Source: Notospermus geniculatus (taxonomy: Eukaryota > Nemertea > Pilidiophora > Heteronemertea > Lineidae). Taken from it: a stretch of DNA of 64,000 nt. The translations under genes and the position numbers were made by a program. The notes beneath the pieces were generated by a model, which saw only the letters and a list, made by a program, of their open reading frames with translations, made no database searches and was not told the origin of the DNA. The DNA lies in NCBI GenBank assembly GCA_002633025.1, contig NMRB01000742.1, positions 83,451 to 147,450 of the forward strand. The letters run 5' to 3'. Of this stretch, positions 13,102 to 26,075 are shown one piece after another; the first letter of the stretch is position 1; each line of letters opens with the position of its first letter.

Positions 13102-16100
13102 CTAACTTATCTTACAGTTGTTGCTTTTCTTATGGGCCTTGAGGATCGCCGTGATTCGAGTGTGACCATTCTCTGTTGCCTTGTGCTTAGGTTTCTTTCC
13201 ATCAATATCTCTGACAGACTTCGCCCCATTTTGGAGCAGCAGGCGAGTAATGTCTACGCTTCCCTTCGCGCACGCAACGTGAAGTGGCGTAGTTCCACGT
13301 TTGTTTGCCCACGTCACACACGCACCCTTCAGAATCAGAAGTCTACAAATGTTCAAGTGCCCTTTTTGACATGCCGCCATCAGTGGCGATATCATTTGGT
13401 CATTTGTACAGTTGACCAGAGCCTCGGCTTCGATAAGGAACCTCACCGCATCCTCGTTCCCATTTGTGCACGCTTCTCGCAATGCAGTAGCACCATCTAA
13501 CGCTGCATGCTGAACCTCCGCTCCGTGATCCGTCAATAACTTTAGAAGCTCAACCTTCCCCGTTGCGGCAAGAATGATAGGCGTGATTTTGTTTCGTGGT
13601 AACTCGGCATTCACTTCCGCACCATTCTCGAGAAGCTCTCGCGCGAACGGGATGTCACCTTCTCTGCAGGCCTTGTGCAAGGGCATCGTCCCTTCATCGT
13701 CTATCACGAAGTTTGGATTGGCGCCGTGTTTCAAGAGTTTGCGAGCTAATTCCAATTCCCCATCCATGAACGCCTTCTGGAGAAGGATAGTCCCATTTTC
13801 TGAAAAAGAAACCACGATCTATGTCAGCTGCATCATGCACAGGCCAAATGCACTCTATTCTGCGCCGAAGTGCGGTGAACAAGTTGATGAAACCAGGGTT
13901 GACATTGATGCAACGCTTTCAACTCATACTAACCTAGTGGGACATCAGGATTCGCTCCGTGTTCCAGCAGTATGTCCTTTACCCTAGTATGCCCATTGGC
14001 ATAAGCCCTCAGAAGTGGCGTCCTCCCCTCTCGGCCACCCTCCTCTGTGTTGGCACCATGTTTTAGAAGCAACTCGGCCATCTCGTCGGCTCCGGACTCG
14101 GAGGTGTAGCAGAGACACGTTTTGCCCTCGCCATCACATGAATCAACGTAAGCGCCGTGCTCGAGGAGACGGTCGGCGGCATCAATCTGGTCATTCAGAA
14201 TGGCGAGGAAGAGGGGGGTCTTGCCGTCGTCCCGTCTTGCCTGAAAGTGTTACACAGGCTATTCAAAATCAAGGTATTCCTTGTACACGGTGTCGGTACA
14301 ACAATAAGTCAGAATGGTCTATCTCCACCTTAAAGAAACAAGTCTATTCCAGGGGCCTGTTTCATAAAGTGACTTTAAGCTAATGGTACCTTTAATCAAA
14401 TAAAAATGCATTAAAGTTGGTACAATTAGCTTAAAGTCACTTTATGAAACAGCCTTCAGGTCTATTCTTCCTATTAACATCGGAACTTTAGTGAGGTTAA
14501 TTCTGGACCTGGGTTCTTACCTCAATATTTGCCTCATGGTCCAATAGGAGTGATATCATCTCCATCTGTCCCACTTGGCAGGCATAATGAAGTGCTGTGT
14601 TGTTTTCTTTCCCCCGAATATCGACGTCGATGCCATAACGGAGGAGGATTTCAACTGACTTTATGTCACCTGGAAACGAAACAGGACTTGGAGAGAAATT
14701 CCTTCTCAACATGGCACTCAAAGTACAGATAGAGATTATCAATCGCATTTCTTTTTTGTTCAAAGTATCTACATGTAGAAGATTCAACCTACATGTACTA
14801 ACTCACCTTGTACGCATGCCCATGTCAAAGCAGTGGCGCCCTCTTTTGTCGAGGCATTCATATCTGCGCCGTGTTGTAAGAGGAGGCTGACGATGTCTGA
14901 CCTCATGCCAGTAAGGCAGGCGATGATCAGCGGTGTCTCCCCATTGTCGTCTAACCTGGCATCGATGGCTAACTTGGTTGTGTACTTTGGCTGTGAGAGA
15001 CGAATTCCATGTGTCATCTAAGTTCTGCAGCTGAACTTTTAACTTTTATTCAGCAGGCGTATCAACCCACGCAGACAGTCATGATGCACATGCCATGCAC
15101 ATTGTAAGTAGGCCTAATCAAGGATGGCATTCCTTTAAGAATATTGCTGAAATTTCGGTCCTTTCTCCGGCATGAAATAATATGCCGGAGAGAAAGTCAC
15201 GATGGACTTCAGATTTTGACCTGGTGGTCGTTAAGTCAATTTCAGTAATATCTCTCTTACTCTGGTTCCTTTTTTTGACTTCAGTCTGTCATTGCCACCG
15301 TGTCGAAGCAGCGTCTTCAGTACCGAGGCGTGGCCTTGTTCAGCCGCGATGTGCACTGGCCGCCATCTAGAAAAGGAATTTACAACTACTCAGGTGATTG
15401 CGAAATGATGTTACGAGATGTAGAAGCAACTAATGTCTTAGTCGTAGTGTTCCCCTCCCCCCGTGATTTTTGGTCAGGACGAGACGAAGTTTGGCTCTAT
15501 GTACCCGATGATATCTGTCATCATGGACACAAAAACGCCTTTTAGAAGAGATCTTCAGTGAAAACGTTAGGATCAGAAAATAGGATCCAGAGTGTGCGTG
15601 GTCGAACGATAGCGAGTGGGTGAGGCCTAACTTTACATACCCTCCGTTCAGTTGGGCTTCAATATTTGCCCCTCTGTCCAACAGAAGCCGTACGATGTCG
15701 TTGCTACCCACGATGCATGCCGAGTGAATTGCTCGGCCACCTTCGTCATTTTGAGACTCGATGTCCATTCCCTTGTCCAGCAACAGCTTGACCAGTTCCC
15801 ATCTTCTGTACTTCGCCGCTGTATGAAGCAAAGACGAACCGTCTTCGTCGGTGACAGTGATACGTGCATGCTGTTCAAGCAGGAACGATACCATTCCCCT
15901 GTGACCATAAATGACTGCCATGGCTATTGGGGACGAAATGCCTTGCGGGAAGTCCACCGATGCTCCGGCGTCCACGAGCATTTGCGCAATTTTCACGTAA
16001 CCCTGTGCGGCGGCAAGGCTTAGGGCGGTGGTCTTCTTCTGCGGGGCAAAGGCGTTGACATCTGCATTTGAACCTGCGAAGATGATGAAATTTGCTCTCA

Positions 16101-19100
16101 AGAACAGACGTTAGTTCTCTCTGATAAAAACACCATTACACCTATGATGGATTTCCAGACACCACATGCTAACTTATTCATTGTGACCCGTTAACATACA
16201 AGTTAAGAGCAATGAAACTACCGAACATGAGCTCGAGTGAAGAGTCTTCGCTTTTTTAGGAAATCATCGTGACGTTTGCCTCGAAACAAATGAAACACAC
16301 ACCTAACAGAAATTCTACGACATCTTCGTGCAAGTTGTTCACTGCCGCCATCAATGGAGTGACGCCATCTTGGTCTGCCGCATCGACTAACGCCCCCTTT
16401 TGTTGAAGGAATGCAGCAAGTTCAAGATGGCCGTTTTCGCAAGCGAGGTAGAATGGAGTTTTGCCCTGTTCACATCGTTCTTCTATTCTGGCATCGTTTT
16501 CAACGAGGACCTCCGCACACTTTGAGTTACCAATTTCTGCCGCTAGGTGGAGAGGCATGGCTTGGTTTGCGTTCCGCTCGTTGGCCACTGCACCACTTCG
16601 TAGCAAAACCCGTGTGATGTCGACGTGACCATTCCGGCAGGCGTCGTGCAGTGGAGAATCTGTGACGAATTGTGACGTAATGCTAGCTCCTCGTTGGAGC
16701 AGGTAAATCACAAGGGTTTTGTGTCCCCAAAGGGTTGCATAGTTCAGGGGCGTGGCTGTTTGAGCGTCTCGCATGTTCACTTCTGCTCCCTTGTCGAGAA
16801 GTAGCTTCACTCCATCGAAGAAACCGTTTTGACAGACCTTGTGCAGTGGTGTAACACCTGAATGGAAAAAAATCAGGGGGTAATGCCCAAGTACATGTAG
16901 CTACTACTCGTAATAGTTCTTGGTGAAGTCACATAGTCATCATTATTGTTCAGTTACAACCTACATGTCGTAGACTTTGCGCCACGAAAATAGACCTTTC
17001 CAGGAAAGATGGCGGTGTAACAGTTCCACCATACATGCCGTATGACGTCAAAAGCATACATGTAATACCATTCAATGGCCGCTGGCACGCTAAGCTGCTT
17101 AAGCAGCCCATGGCACAAAAGTTTTAGGTAAAATGATAGTCTGAGAGGATGTGTTTGGTAGTGTTATATCATGCTTGGACAGTGAATAGCCACGACGTCA
17201 TGTGGGGGAACTAGTGGGCCACCATCTTGTTGGAAAGTTCTGTACTGTCGTTTTAAATCGAGGACACAGAGCTGGATGGGCCGGATCCCTATATTTCATA
17301 GTTTCGAATATCAGACACCAGACCGAAGCAAAAAACTCGTTGATTGTGAGGACGAGTTTCACCTTGTGTCTGTTGTTAACCTTACTCATTGTTTAACTTG
17401 TAATATTTATCTAAAGGTATGACTAGTCATATTCTTTTCATTCGGATAATTCAATTGCACCCCTCCCAAAAACACCTACGAGTATCGAATATCGTATGAT
17501 ATCAATCTCATCTCCAGGGGCGAATGATATATTGTGTCCTATGCATTTGTAATGTAATTACAAATCCGAGGGACGAAGTTGTAGAAATTTGTAGACATGA
17601 CGTACTGTACTCAAAACGCTGGGGTCAAGTGGACAGATATGATACCGAAAACTGGTTCAGAAGAACATTTCAATGGCGAAGTAGCGAAAGTACTTTATGT
17701 ATGTTTGGACACCCAAAGCAATTTCTACACGAAGTGGCTACTTGTGTTTGGGGTGTTGACAGATTGCTCATGGGTTTGCTTCTGTACCTGTTTATCTGCG
17801 GTGTAAGTTAAAATCTTCCGTTCCGATCAATCACATGTTTGCGGACACCAATAAGCCACTAGATTAGTTTGCAGTTGTAAACAACAGAAGATTTGATTGG
17901 CTGCCACGCATCGAGCCGTCCTCCAATCGCCAGTCAGCGTCCAGCATATGAAGTACACGGTCAATAACAAGTGTTCTGATTGGCGGTTTACTATGATTTG
18001 GCAGGATTCGCCGATTTTCATGTAATTTTGGGGTGCAGTGGACAGATGAATTCCCTTTCTCTCTCGTAGGCGTGTATGCCTGGCACTTATTTCTCATCGT
18101 GATAGTAGGCCTACAACTGGTCAAGACCTGTCTTGGATTAGAACTTCACCTGTACATCACCAGAAAGTCACACGACTTTAGCAATTGTGCGTGATCAAAC
18201 ACTGGTTTTCCATGAAATTCTGACGACAATAAAACGGGTCGAAAACATTTGATAAACGTGAATCGGCAGGACTGGGTGAGTCATCGCCTAACTTCGTACG
18301 ACGGAGATTTCACGCAGAGCACTTGTCTTCTAAACTGCGTGTCAAATCGACAAGAAACAATAGTACGACAGGCACGGACACGATCCCGGGGCCAGGGTCA
18401 ACTGTTTTATCTATTTAGGGCCTATTATATTCCCATTATTCGCAAAGGGAGGTGTCAAATCTTCTGTTTTGATATCATTAGTCATGTCGAATTGTTCTGT
18501 GTAGGTGTCAGTATGACGTCATCGAAATCGAACGTCTTGTGGCCAATGAAATGCCTTCTTGCAATTGACCAATCAGCCAAGGAATGAAATGCTTCTTGTA
18601 ATTGACAAATCAGCTAATATGCCACTGCTGGTGTGTTACGTTTCGAAGTGTGTACCTTTCCCAAAACGTGTTCAATAATTATGCAATAACTGGCCAATTC
18701 GGTTAATGCTTACCAAGATCGTTACTGCAGTTTATATCCATCCCGGTGTCAGCAGCCAATGCCAGCTTCATTTCCTCGAGGTTGTTTTCCTTGCATGCTG
18801 TCATCAACCGGTTGAAGTGATGGCTCATACGTTGCTCAAACACGGATATACACCTATCTGTAACGACCAAGAGCAAAACTGAAGTTGGTTGTCGGGGTTA
18901 CGTCCATATGACTTTGAACTTTCAGCAATCTGGACACGTTTCTGCAAAAATAGTCAGGCAATCAAGAACGATGTCGAGATGACGTGTTTATCATCATTTA
19001 GTCTTAGTCAAGGACGTGCAGCAGGCATGACAGGGTGACTTTGCAGAATATGCTGGTTTGCCCCTCCCCTCTTCTGCCGCCGGTGGCCCACTGGTGGCTG

Positions 19101-22100
19101 TCGCCGATACGCCATGAGTCCCTTGTCGCCAGTAGCCCGACGGTGGGCCGCCAAAGATCGCTGCTGTCCCCCGATCGTTGATTTCCCGCTCTTTGGCCAC
19201 CGATCGATGCTATCTGGGTACCTTCTTCAAAAGATGTGTCTGCAGTTCGTGATTTTGAGTTAATCCTCCTCCACTTCCACATTACATGTATTTTAAAAGT
19301 CACAAAGTCACGAAAACTTGAATTCAAGGCAACAAGAATGTAATTCAAGAAAGAGACTCAAAGACAAAAAATACGGCCACAACACTACATGGAATTGACA
19401 AAAAGCAACGATATTTGGTATGCAAGAGCGAAACAAAAGGTTTTGAACACTGTTTAGAAAAATAATCGTGAGCACTGAATGAGGGTAAAGTTCGCCGACA
19501 CTTTAATACAGAAAGCAACACTGCATAATGGAGTTGAGAATCGGACACTACCCACCATAGTCATGATACAATATCAACTCGTACGGCCCTTCCTCTGCCA
19601 TTGTGGATTATGTCAGCCAATGCATACACGAACAAACACCTTTATTCCAATTTCCAAAATAACCAGAGCAAAACCTATTTCATATACAGGAGCCTAACTT
19701 GATGAGGAGAACGTATACCTGACTCGCCGCAGGTTATTTTAGATTGTTTGGTATTCATGCTAATTTAGTCAAATTCTTCGTACCGTGTATAGTTTTTACG
19801 AATTAGGACAATATCACTCTCTGGTGAACTTTTAATATGAAGTCGGCGTGTGGAATGCTTTTCATATTGGCGTTTATGTGAAGAGGTAAAAATAACTAGA
19901 AGAATTCCTTTGAAGTTGCCTCGAAAGTCCACGTTATGTTTGATTAGCTCCTCCTGATTTTATCGGCTGTGTTCTCCAAGGTTTTGTTTCATTAATCACT
20001 TGACACCGTGTCTGTACAATTTTGAAATAAGGGACGGATGTAAATAGTCCGGTGCTCAAAATTTCCATTGACCGACCGAGAAACACTTTTTAAAAAGCTG
20101 TCTTACCTGCCAAGGAATTCAGATGCGCCTGCCGTAGCTCCGCAACAAACGCATGCGCAGTACCGTCTCTCCCTTGCCGGTTCATCCATTTGTTCTGATA
20201 AACCCTGTAGTAAACATCTTTGATCTTTTCCATATTTGTCGGGGACTCGCGGCTCACCGCCGCTATGAGGTTCTGGTCGAGTTTGGAAGCGTCGGATTGG
20301 ATGAGGTCAGGTAGGAGGATCCTTATTGCGTCCATCAAACCTAAAGAAGATGCGAAAAAACGTATGAATATCGATGCTGACATACAAATTGAAAACCTGC
20401 GAATACATGTGGGCTCCCTCATCACGCTGCATCGAAACACCGACGCTCGCACTGAAATGTCGACGTAACAATTTTACCAACGTTAATGTGGCTTACCTTG
20501 TCCCCTTAGCGTCCTCCATAGCGGCTTCTTCGGGTCAAGGGATACACTGGCGAGGTTGCTCGCGGAAATCCGCTTCAGTTCAACGATTTCATGGAAGTGT
20601 GTCGGACCATCGGAATCTGAAGTGAGAAATAGCTGCATTTCACGATTCGATGACGCTGATCTAGGTATGATGTGTATCAGAACACAGTGCTTTTCGTTTT
20701 TAATCCGGCCGGCCTAATTACTTTCACGAAGGGAACGCGGGAGATTTCCTGAATCAAATTCGATACCACCTGTTGCTCAGATAGTTAGACACTCAATTTC
20801 TACATCTTGATGCGAATCAAGCGCAACCTCAACCTCTGGAATGCTCGTATCAGCTTTTCCCGCCAGGGCTGAAGCCATAGCATTATTGGCCCTGGTAAGT
20901 ACCGAAGAGGCCATCTCAAGCTACTCATGTTCCTCACTTGGATGGGGTATTTTACTTGCCCTTGCAAAGGCACAAAGTACAAGGCCTGCTGTCCCATGCG
21001 ACGGTCTGTCATGCTCGTCGGGGTACAACTTTATGTTCGCTGACATCATTTATTGCTTACACAGCGGGGATGACCACCACACATTTGTAACAAGGGTAAT
21101 GTTTTTGTCTCAAATTTCTTCAAATTTCCCAACGACCTTCGAATGTTGATCTTCCTAAACAACCTTGGACAGGTTCACTGATCTCAATCAACCTTGAACA
21201 AGTTTACCATTCTCAATCATCCTTGGAGAAGTTTGCCGCCAGTAAGACCGATCATATAGTTCTGTTTACTGATCCACTTATCCTCAAACTCGTCCTACAT
21301 TCTTTGAATATCATGCCCCAGATTCCCTTTCATCTCAACCCGTTTCCTAAATTCTCCTAAGCAATTTAGATATAGCAATTTGAAACGGGGTTGTATCTTT
21401 TCGTAGACGAGCCTAGTTTTTATGCCTTTCCCCTTCAGCTCTTGCCGACACATCAGCAATTTTTGGTAGCTTCTGGCTGCAGCAAGGGTTTCATTGACAA
21501 ACCTACATGTAGGTGGTCTTATCGAGTTCTTCCAAAATACAAGCAGGAAACTCCCTTCTAAATATTCGAGTGTCGTTTTTCGTAGTAACCACACTCCTCT
21601 TGGAGAGATTTGAAACCAGTCGTGCCAGTGACCTATTGCGATGGTGGTTACGAAAGCAACTGGTGATTATGAAAGTAACTGGTGGTTACGAAAGCAACTG
21701 GTGATTACGAAAGTAACTTGTGGTTACGAAAGCAATTGGTGATTACGAAAGTAACTGGTGGTTACGAAAGCAACTGGTGGTTACGAAAGTAACTGGTGGT
21801 TACGAAAGTAACTGGTGGTTGTGAAAGTAACTGGTGGTTACGATATTAACCAAGCCTATTGCTTTTGTAAATTAAACGTTGTTACACCAGTAACCACCTC
21901 AGACATTGGTAGGTATCCGACTGTGGACGCAGACAGCGTAATCTCTCTTTCTGGAAAAATACGGCGAGGGGCACCACAGGGAACGGAATGTTGACGGACC
22001 TGATGGAGCCCCGGAAATCCACCAAAATTGGCCCGCAAGTGTCTCTAACGGGGCATTCGTCATGAAATCGATATTTTCACATCCATGGGAAATCGTACAT

Positions 22101-23754
22101 AACAGTATCTCACAACATAGGCCTGCTCGTTCGTCAAGGTTTTTTTATATATGTATGATTTATTGTATATATGCTTAATGCTTTTATCAAACACTCCATC
22201 GTGAAGACAACCTATTTGCGTATGCTCCAAAACAAGGAAGAATAAGTAGGCCTACTACGTAGGCCCTACCGTGGGGGTGTTTAGCTAACTCCTGATGAAG
22301 CGCTCAAGCTGAATTCGGAATGTATTTGTGAACGCTTCCAACTTTCTTTCAAAGACGTAACGATGATATCTTCGCAGTTATTACAGAACAAACTCCCATT
22401 TTTACTTCGGGGTTGGCTCTTTGACCGCATCATGACAGAGCCCGGGGACCGAGCTGAGCTATCCTTGGCAAGGATGCAGGAAGGATCTTTCCCAAGAGCG
22501 ACGATTCCCAAACTGAGAGAGCAACTGATGTGAAAGCATCAGGAGATACAACTGTTAAAATCTTTCATACATTAGTGTTGCAAGAAGGATACTGGGTGTG
22601 GGCTAAACCCAACTTCCCACGACAACGAGTTTCCTTCATCTTCCATTCCTTTGCGACTTTTTCATCTCCTTATAAACAAGTCGGCAGCTTTGGTAGCACG
22701 ACATGATATACGATAACATACGAATGGGGGTATTTATTTAGTTGATACAAATGACCCAAAAATCCACATGATACCTAGTTAGGTAAATAGTGAGTGTGTA
22801 CCTGAGGTGATTGACAATAGGCCTTGTTGGTTGAGAGTAAGAGACCTGTTTGCCGATGGTTCAAAAGCTAAGATATTGGTAAATATTTGCTTTGGGTACC
22901 ACCGTGAAGGCAGCTAGGCGTAGTTCATCCTCGTCCCCATTCACTCGAGAGGGGTCGGCAAACCCGAACATGAGGTTCGTTTACCACTTGTTTTGACCTT
23001 ATATGATCTTGCCATTCTTGGTTGGTTTGTGATGGCTGTGGTTGGTACATGTAGCCAATGGCGTGGGATTCCGTTGCGTCTACGATCACTTCTGTTGTAC
23101 GCCGTACTTATGGTCAGCCAATGGTTTATGTTCCTGTATTGGCAATGACGTATAAGCCAACGACTTCAATGATTCTATCATGTCTGTGTATGGTATTTCT
23201 CGTGGCTGTGACTTATAAGCCAATGACTCATGGTCACATTTGTGATTCTGTCACGCCTAGGCCAATGACTAACCTATGATTTCGTCTTGTCTGCCTACAG
23301 ATAATGCTGATGATTGGGTGACTGAGAACCAAAATGAGTCGGACATTTTGACGACAAGCTGTGAAATACAGAAGGAAGGCGCTGCTGCTTGGGCAGCCAG
23401 TAGTCAGCATCCTCCCACAGCAGGGCTTTGGTCTTGATCCTCTTCATACACTCGCATGTTTGTGTGAGTGGATGAAGAGGAGCGTGGTAAAAACCCCTGC
23501 TTTGGGAGGATAGTCGTCAGAGAAACGACAACGGTTGGCAACTACGATCATTGGATCAATGGGGTTTGTGATTTCGAACAAAATCTACGAAAAATTAGAA
23601 AAAAAAGGGCCTACTTACTTTCAGAATCCGACGATGATGATGATAAAGAGGACGAAGACGATGACGACCGTGACCGTAGTTCCATCTCTGGGTTCTCAGG
23701 AATAACACTACAACGTTTGTGAGGGGATTCTAGACCATCACCATAAAGGTCCAT
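13102..23754 (-). CDS. Large ankyrin-repeat protein, 11 coding exons, about 1021 residues
   Basis: Exons in transcript order: 23619-23754, 20497-20616, 20107-20340, 18714-18857, 16303-16857, 15641-16073, 15261-15366, 14807-14990, 14521-14669, 13934-14240, 13102-13799. All have GT-AG borders and matching phases and sum to 3066 bases. The start ATG at 23754 has an in-frame TAG upstream. Residues about 27-44 are a Ser run followed by acidic residues. Residues about 50-165 look helical, with no domain I recognise. From about 170 to the end there are roughly 25 ankyrin repeats of the form G-x-TPLHxACxxGHxxxxxxLLxxGA. These form a solenoid for protein binding, and there is no visible kinase, death, SOCS or membrane domain. 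Most intron borders fall at or near the GxTPLH segment, as in genes grown by repeat duplication. Binding partners and pathway are unknown. The first two exons are less certain than the repeat exons. Confidence 0.84.
14353..14455. mobile_element. Small MITE in an ankyrin-gene intron
   Basis: The arm CCTGTTTCATAAAGTGACTT pairs with AAGTCACTTTATGAAACAG. Pairing continues through TAAGCTAATGGTACCTTTAAT against ATTAAAGTTGGTACAATTAGC. The element is almost all stem (about 45-bp arms). It lies in the intron between exons 14521-14669 and 13934-14240. Confidence 0.7.
15161..15196. repeat. Short hairpin in an ankyrin-gene intron
   Basis: CTTTCTCCGGCAT and ATGCCGGAGAGAAAG form a 13-14 bp stem with one bulge and an 8-base loop. 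It is too short to be a confident miRNA precursor. More likely it is a small foldback remnant. Confidence 0.4.
18546..18617 (+). repeat. Two-copy tandem repeat, about 37 bp
   Basis: AATGAAATGCCTTCTTGCAA followed by TTGACCAATCAGCC is repeated at once as AATGAAATGCTTCTTGTAATTGACAAATCAGC. It lies in an intron of the ankyrin gene, just 3' of the exon at 18714-18857 in gene orientation. Confidence 0.55.
20838..20945 (-). mobile_element. Diverged second copy of the SINE-like element
   Basis: Read on the minus strand it contains GAGTAGCTTG, GATGGCCTC and GGTACTTACCAGGGCCAATA followed by ATGCTATGGC...GCCCTGGCGGGAAAA, in the same order and spacing as 1975-2096. The first hairpin arm and the A-rich tail are degraded and no target duplication is visible, so it is older. 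It lies in intron 1 of the ankyrin gene. Confidence 0.6.
21150..21241 (+). repeat. Three-copy tandem repeat, about 30 bp
   Basis: Units read roughly CTAAACAACCTTGGACAGG-TTCACTGAT, CTCAATCAACCTTGAACAAG-TTTACCATT and CTCAATCATCCTTGGAGAAG-TTTGCCGCC. The array is non-coding and lies in intron 1 of the ankyrin gene. Confidence 0.6.
21642..21850 (+). repeat. 19-bp minisatellite, about 10-11 copies, with a two-unit higher-order pattern
   Basis: The unit is CTGGTGGTTACGAAAGTAA. In the first half, units alternate between GGTGGTTACGAAAGCAACT and GGTGATTACGAAAGTAACT, which makes a 38-bp higher-order repeat. The later units are more uniform. The array is in intron 1 of the ankyrin gene and is expected to vary in copy number. 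Confidence 0.85.
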
Positions 23755-26075
23755 TCCTTGTGGAACTTCCAAATTGAGACATTCACAGACTGAAACCGGT
23801 GTCTACAGATTAGATTATTCCAAGAGGACTGCGTGATCTGATGAAGACTTCCCGGCTTTTGAGATCCAAGATCACGCGCAAAATATCTCCGATAGACGTG
23901 TCAGATAGGACAGTCACGTTTTTGACTCACTACCGACTTTTTTATTTATTCTTTATTGTGTTGTAATTCCTCAGAATGGGAAGTGTACAACTTCCTGAAA
24001 AAGACGGTTCCAATGAAGAATGTAATGCTGTGACTTGCGATCCGGTATCTCCGCCCGATTATCGTTGCTTTCAGAAGGCCTATTCGCCCAGCTGTTCTGG
24101 TGCAATCACTTTTAAACTAGGCCTCCCAGACTGTCTCAATCTAATGACGTAAACGGACTGAAGGCAACTTATCAATTGATTGGGTTGACGATAGTTATCC
24201 AGGACAGATTTCTTGATAGTTACGAAATCAACATAAAAATGTCAAACTCCATTGAATTTTTCTGGTTGGACGTCGTCTCCCGGATTCACCCGACGAAACA
24301 ATCAAATTGGAAACAGATTTTAACATCCAAATGAAGCTCATCATCCCGACAACTCAGACACCATGCAAATGACAAAGCTTGCAAACATTCGGAGATATAA
24401 GAATTCATGGTATCGCCCGATCTTTGAGGGGCTCTTATCATGGCCTTATTTTGTGGTATGAGTAAACTTTTCATCGGACGCCAGTGCTGTGCTGGGTTAC
24501 TGGGGCGGTCGATACTCTCGGACGTAAAACGCGATATGCCGTCAACGTGTCACCTAAGTCGGGTCCACTATCAGGACTTGCATTTGAGGTCAGGGTTTAA
24601 ATTACCGTGTTCCTCCCACGTTGACGTGATAGTTTTTGAAGTGTCGCCCTTCGTTGGCAGCGCCTAAAATTCCCTAGACGTACATGTACAGTGGTGAACG
24701 TACGTGACGAAGGTCCATGCTTGGTCTGCATGGCCAGGTCCTTTCTGTGTGGCAATGGGAGTGGGGAGGCGCCACAGCATTGTCAGGTTCCGACAGACCT
24801 GGCAGGTGTGACAGGAATCAAAGTCACCCTGGAATCAAAGTCCGGTTTTATTGTTCAGCGAGGGATTAGAATATATGGCAATGGAGACCATGACCATTCG
24901 AATATAACCTTACAATAGCGAGCTGTTGTTTGGCGGACTTGCATTCCTAGGACGTTGATTCCTGTCCCACCTGTAGTTCGCAGTCGTTATAACTGCTCTG
25001 GAAGGTTGGTTGTTTATGTAACATTGTAAGTTTAGAAGGAGAAAATACTCTCCAACGCAGATATCTTCAACATATGTAGCCTACATTTATAACACGTTAT
25101 TATTTGAAATGAGAATTATTTAGTAGTGAGAATTTTAAAAAAGTCAGCATTTCAAACAAAGGATTCAAAAATGTACCCTTGCCAGAAACTTTCACACTGT
25201 TGTGTAACCTCCACATTTTTTAATGCAATCAAAACTACTTCACATCTCAAGTTTTTACAACATCGAAAATGTTCCATGTACCCCGCTTATCACGGCTCCC
25301 GGTCACGGCTACATCGATTCGACGCGAGGATGNCCCTAGATAATGCACTTCATGCAATGTTACGGCGAAACTTAGTAATTGGCGAGTTTAGGTTATCCGT
25401 CTGGTATACGTCCGTCTATACGTTTCCTCGTGAAGGATACCTATTAATACCTTCTATCGTTATCGATGAGTTGACCTGAACTTTTAATCTCTTGAACACA
25501 CATAAAGTAGGTCCTAATCCCGATGAGGTCAACGAAGTGGTCAAACTTGTTTGACGTCGGGTATTGAATCATAAACAATACGGCAATGGATGTTTAGTTG
25601 CATAAACATTTATTCACGAAATCATGACGTCACGTGACGCCACACCCCTCATGGAATGTACCTCCTTATCCTTGCAGGCCATATATCGGAGGCACTCTCC
25701 TTGGAAGATCCATTACAATATTTTATTTAAGAAGACCGGAAGCAGAAATCAAGTCTGGGCCTGATGTGGAGGTTGCGTAGGAGGGTGATGTTTTGAATGT
25801 CGAGTACATGATTGACCAATAGGAATGCCTGTAGTGAAATTCATTCCTGGCTTAGAAAATGGTTAGGAAGCCACCCTAACTCGGGGGTGTAAGCAAAATA
25901 TGAAAATGTTCCGCTTTGCTACGATAAGATACTTCATTCTTTGCATGTGTGTCATCTACACAAAAAAAAGAAGAAAATGTCCCCATTTTGCTGTAAATGT
26001 TCACATTCATGTCTTTCGTGTGAGATGAAAGTGTCCCCGTTTTGCAAAGATACGATATTGGTTCCATTTTTTACC
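23755..26075. other. Intergenic stretch between the ankyrin gene and the Toll-like receptor
   Basis: Holds the upstream region of the ankyrin gene and the 3' side of the TLR gene. An unknown base at 25333 marks a possible contig join or low-quality call. I see no domain-bearing open frame, no RNA gene and no clear inverted-repeat element. Confidence 0.5.

Noticed and set aside
12919-13500. 193-codon plus-strand frame
   Set aside because: It lies mostly antisense to the last ankyrin exon and extends into a dispersed repeat; no domain.
15161-15196. miRNA precursor candidate
   Set aside because: The stem is only 13-14 bp with an 8-base loop, too short for a typical pre-miRNA; small-RNA reads would be decisive.
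23468-23722. Plus-strand frame with an acidic DDDDDKEDEDDDD run
   Set aside because: It is the antisense shadow of the Ser-rich first exon of the ankyrin gene (23619-23754, minus), which has a better splice donor and phase match.
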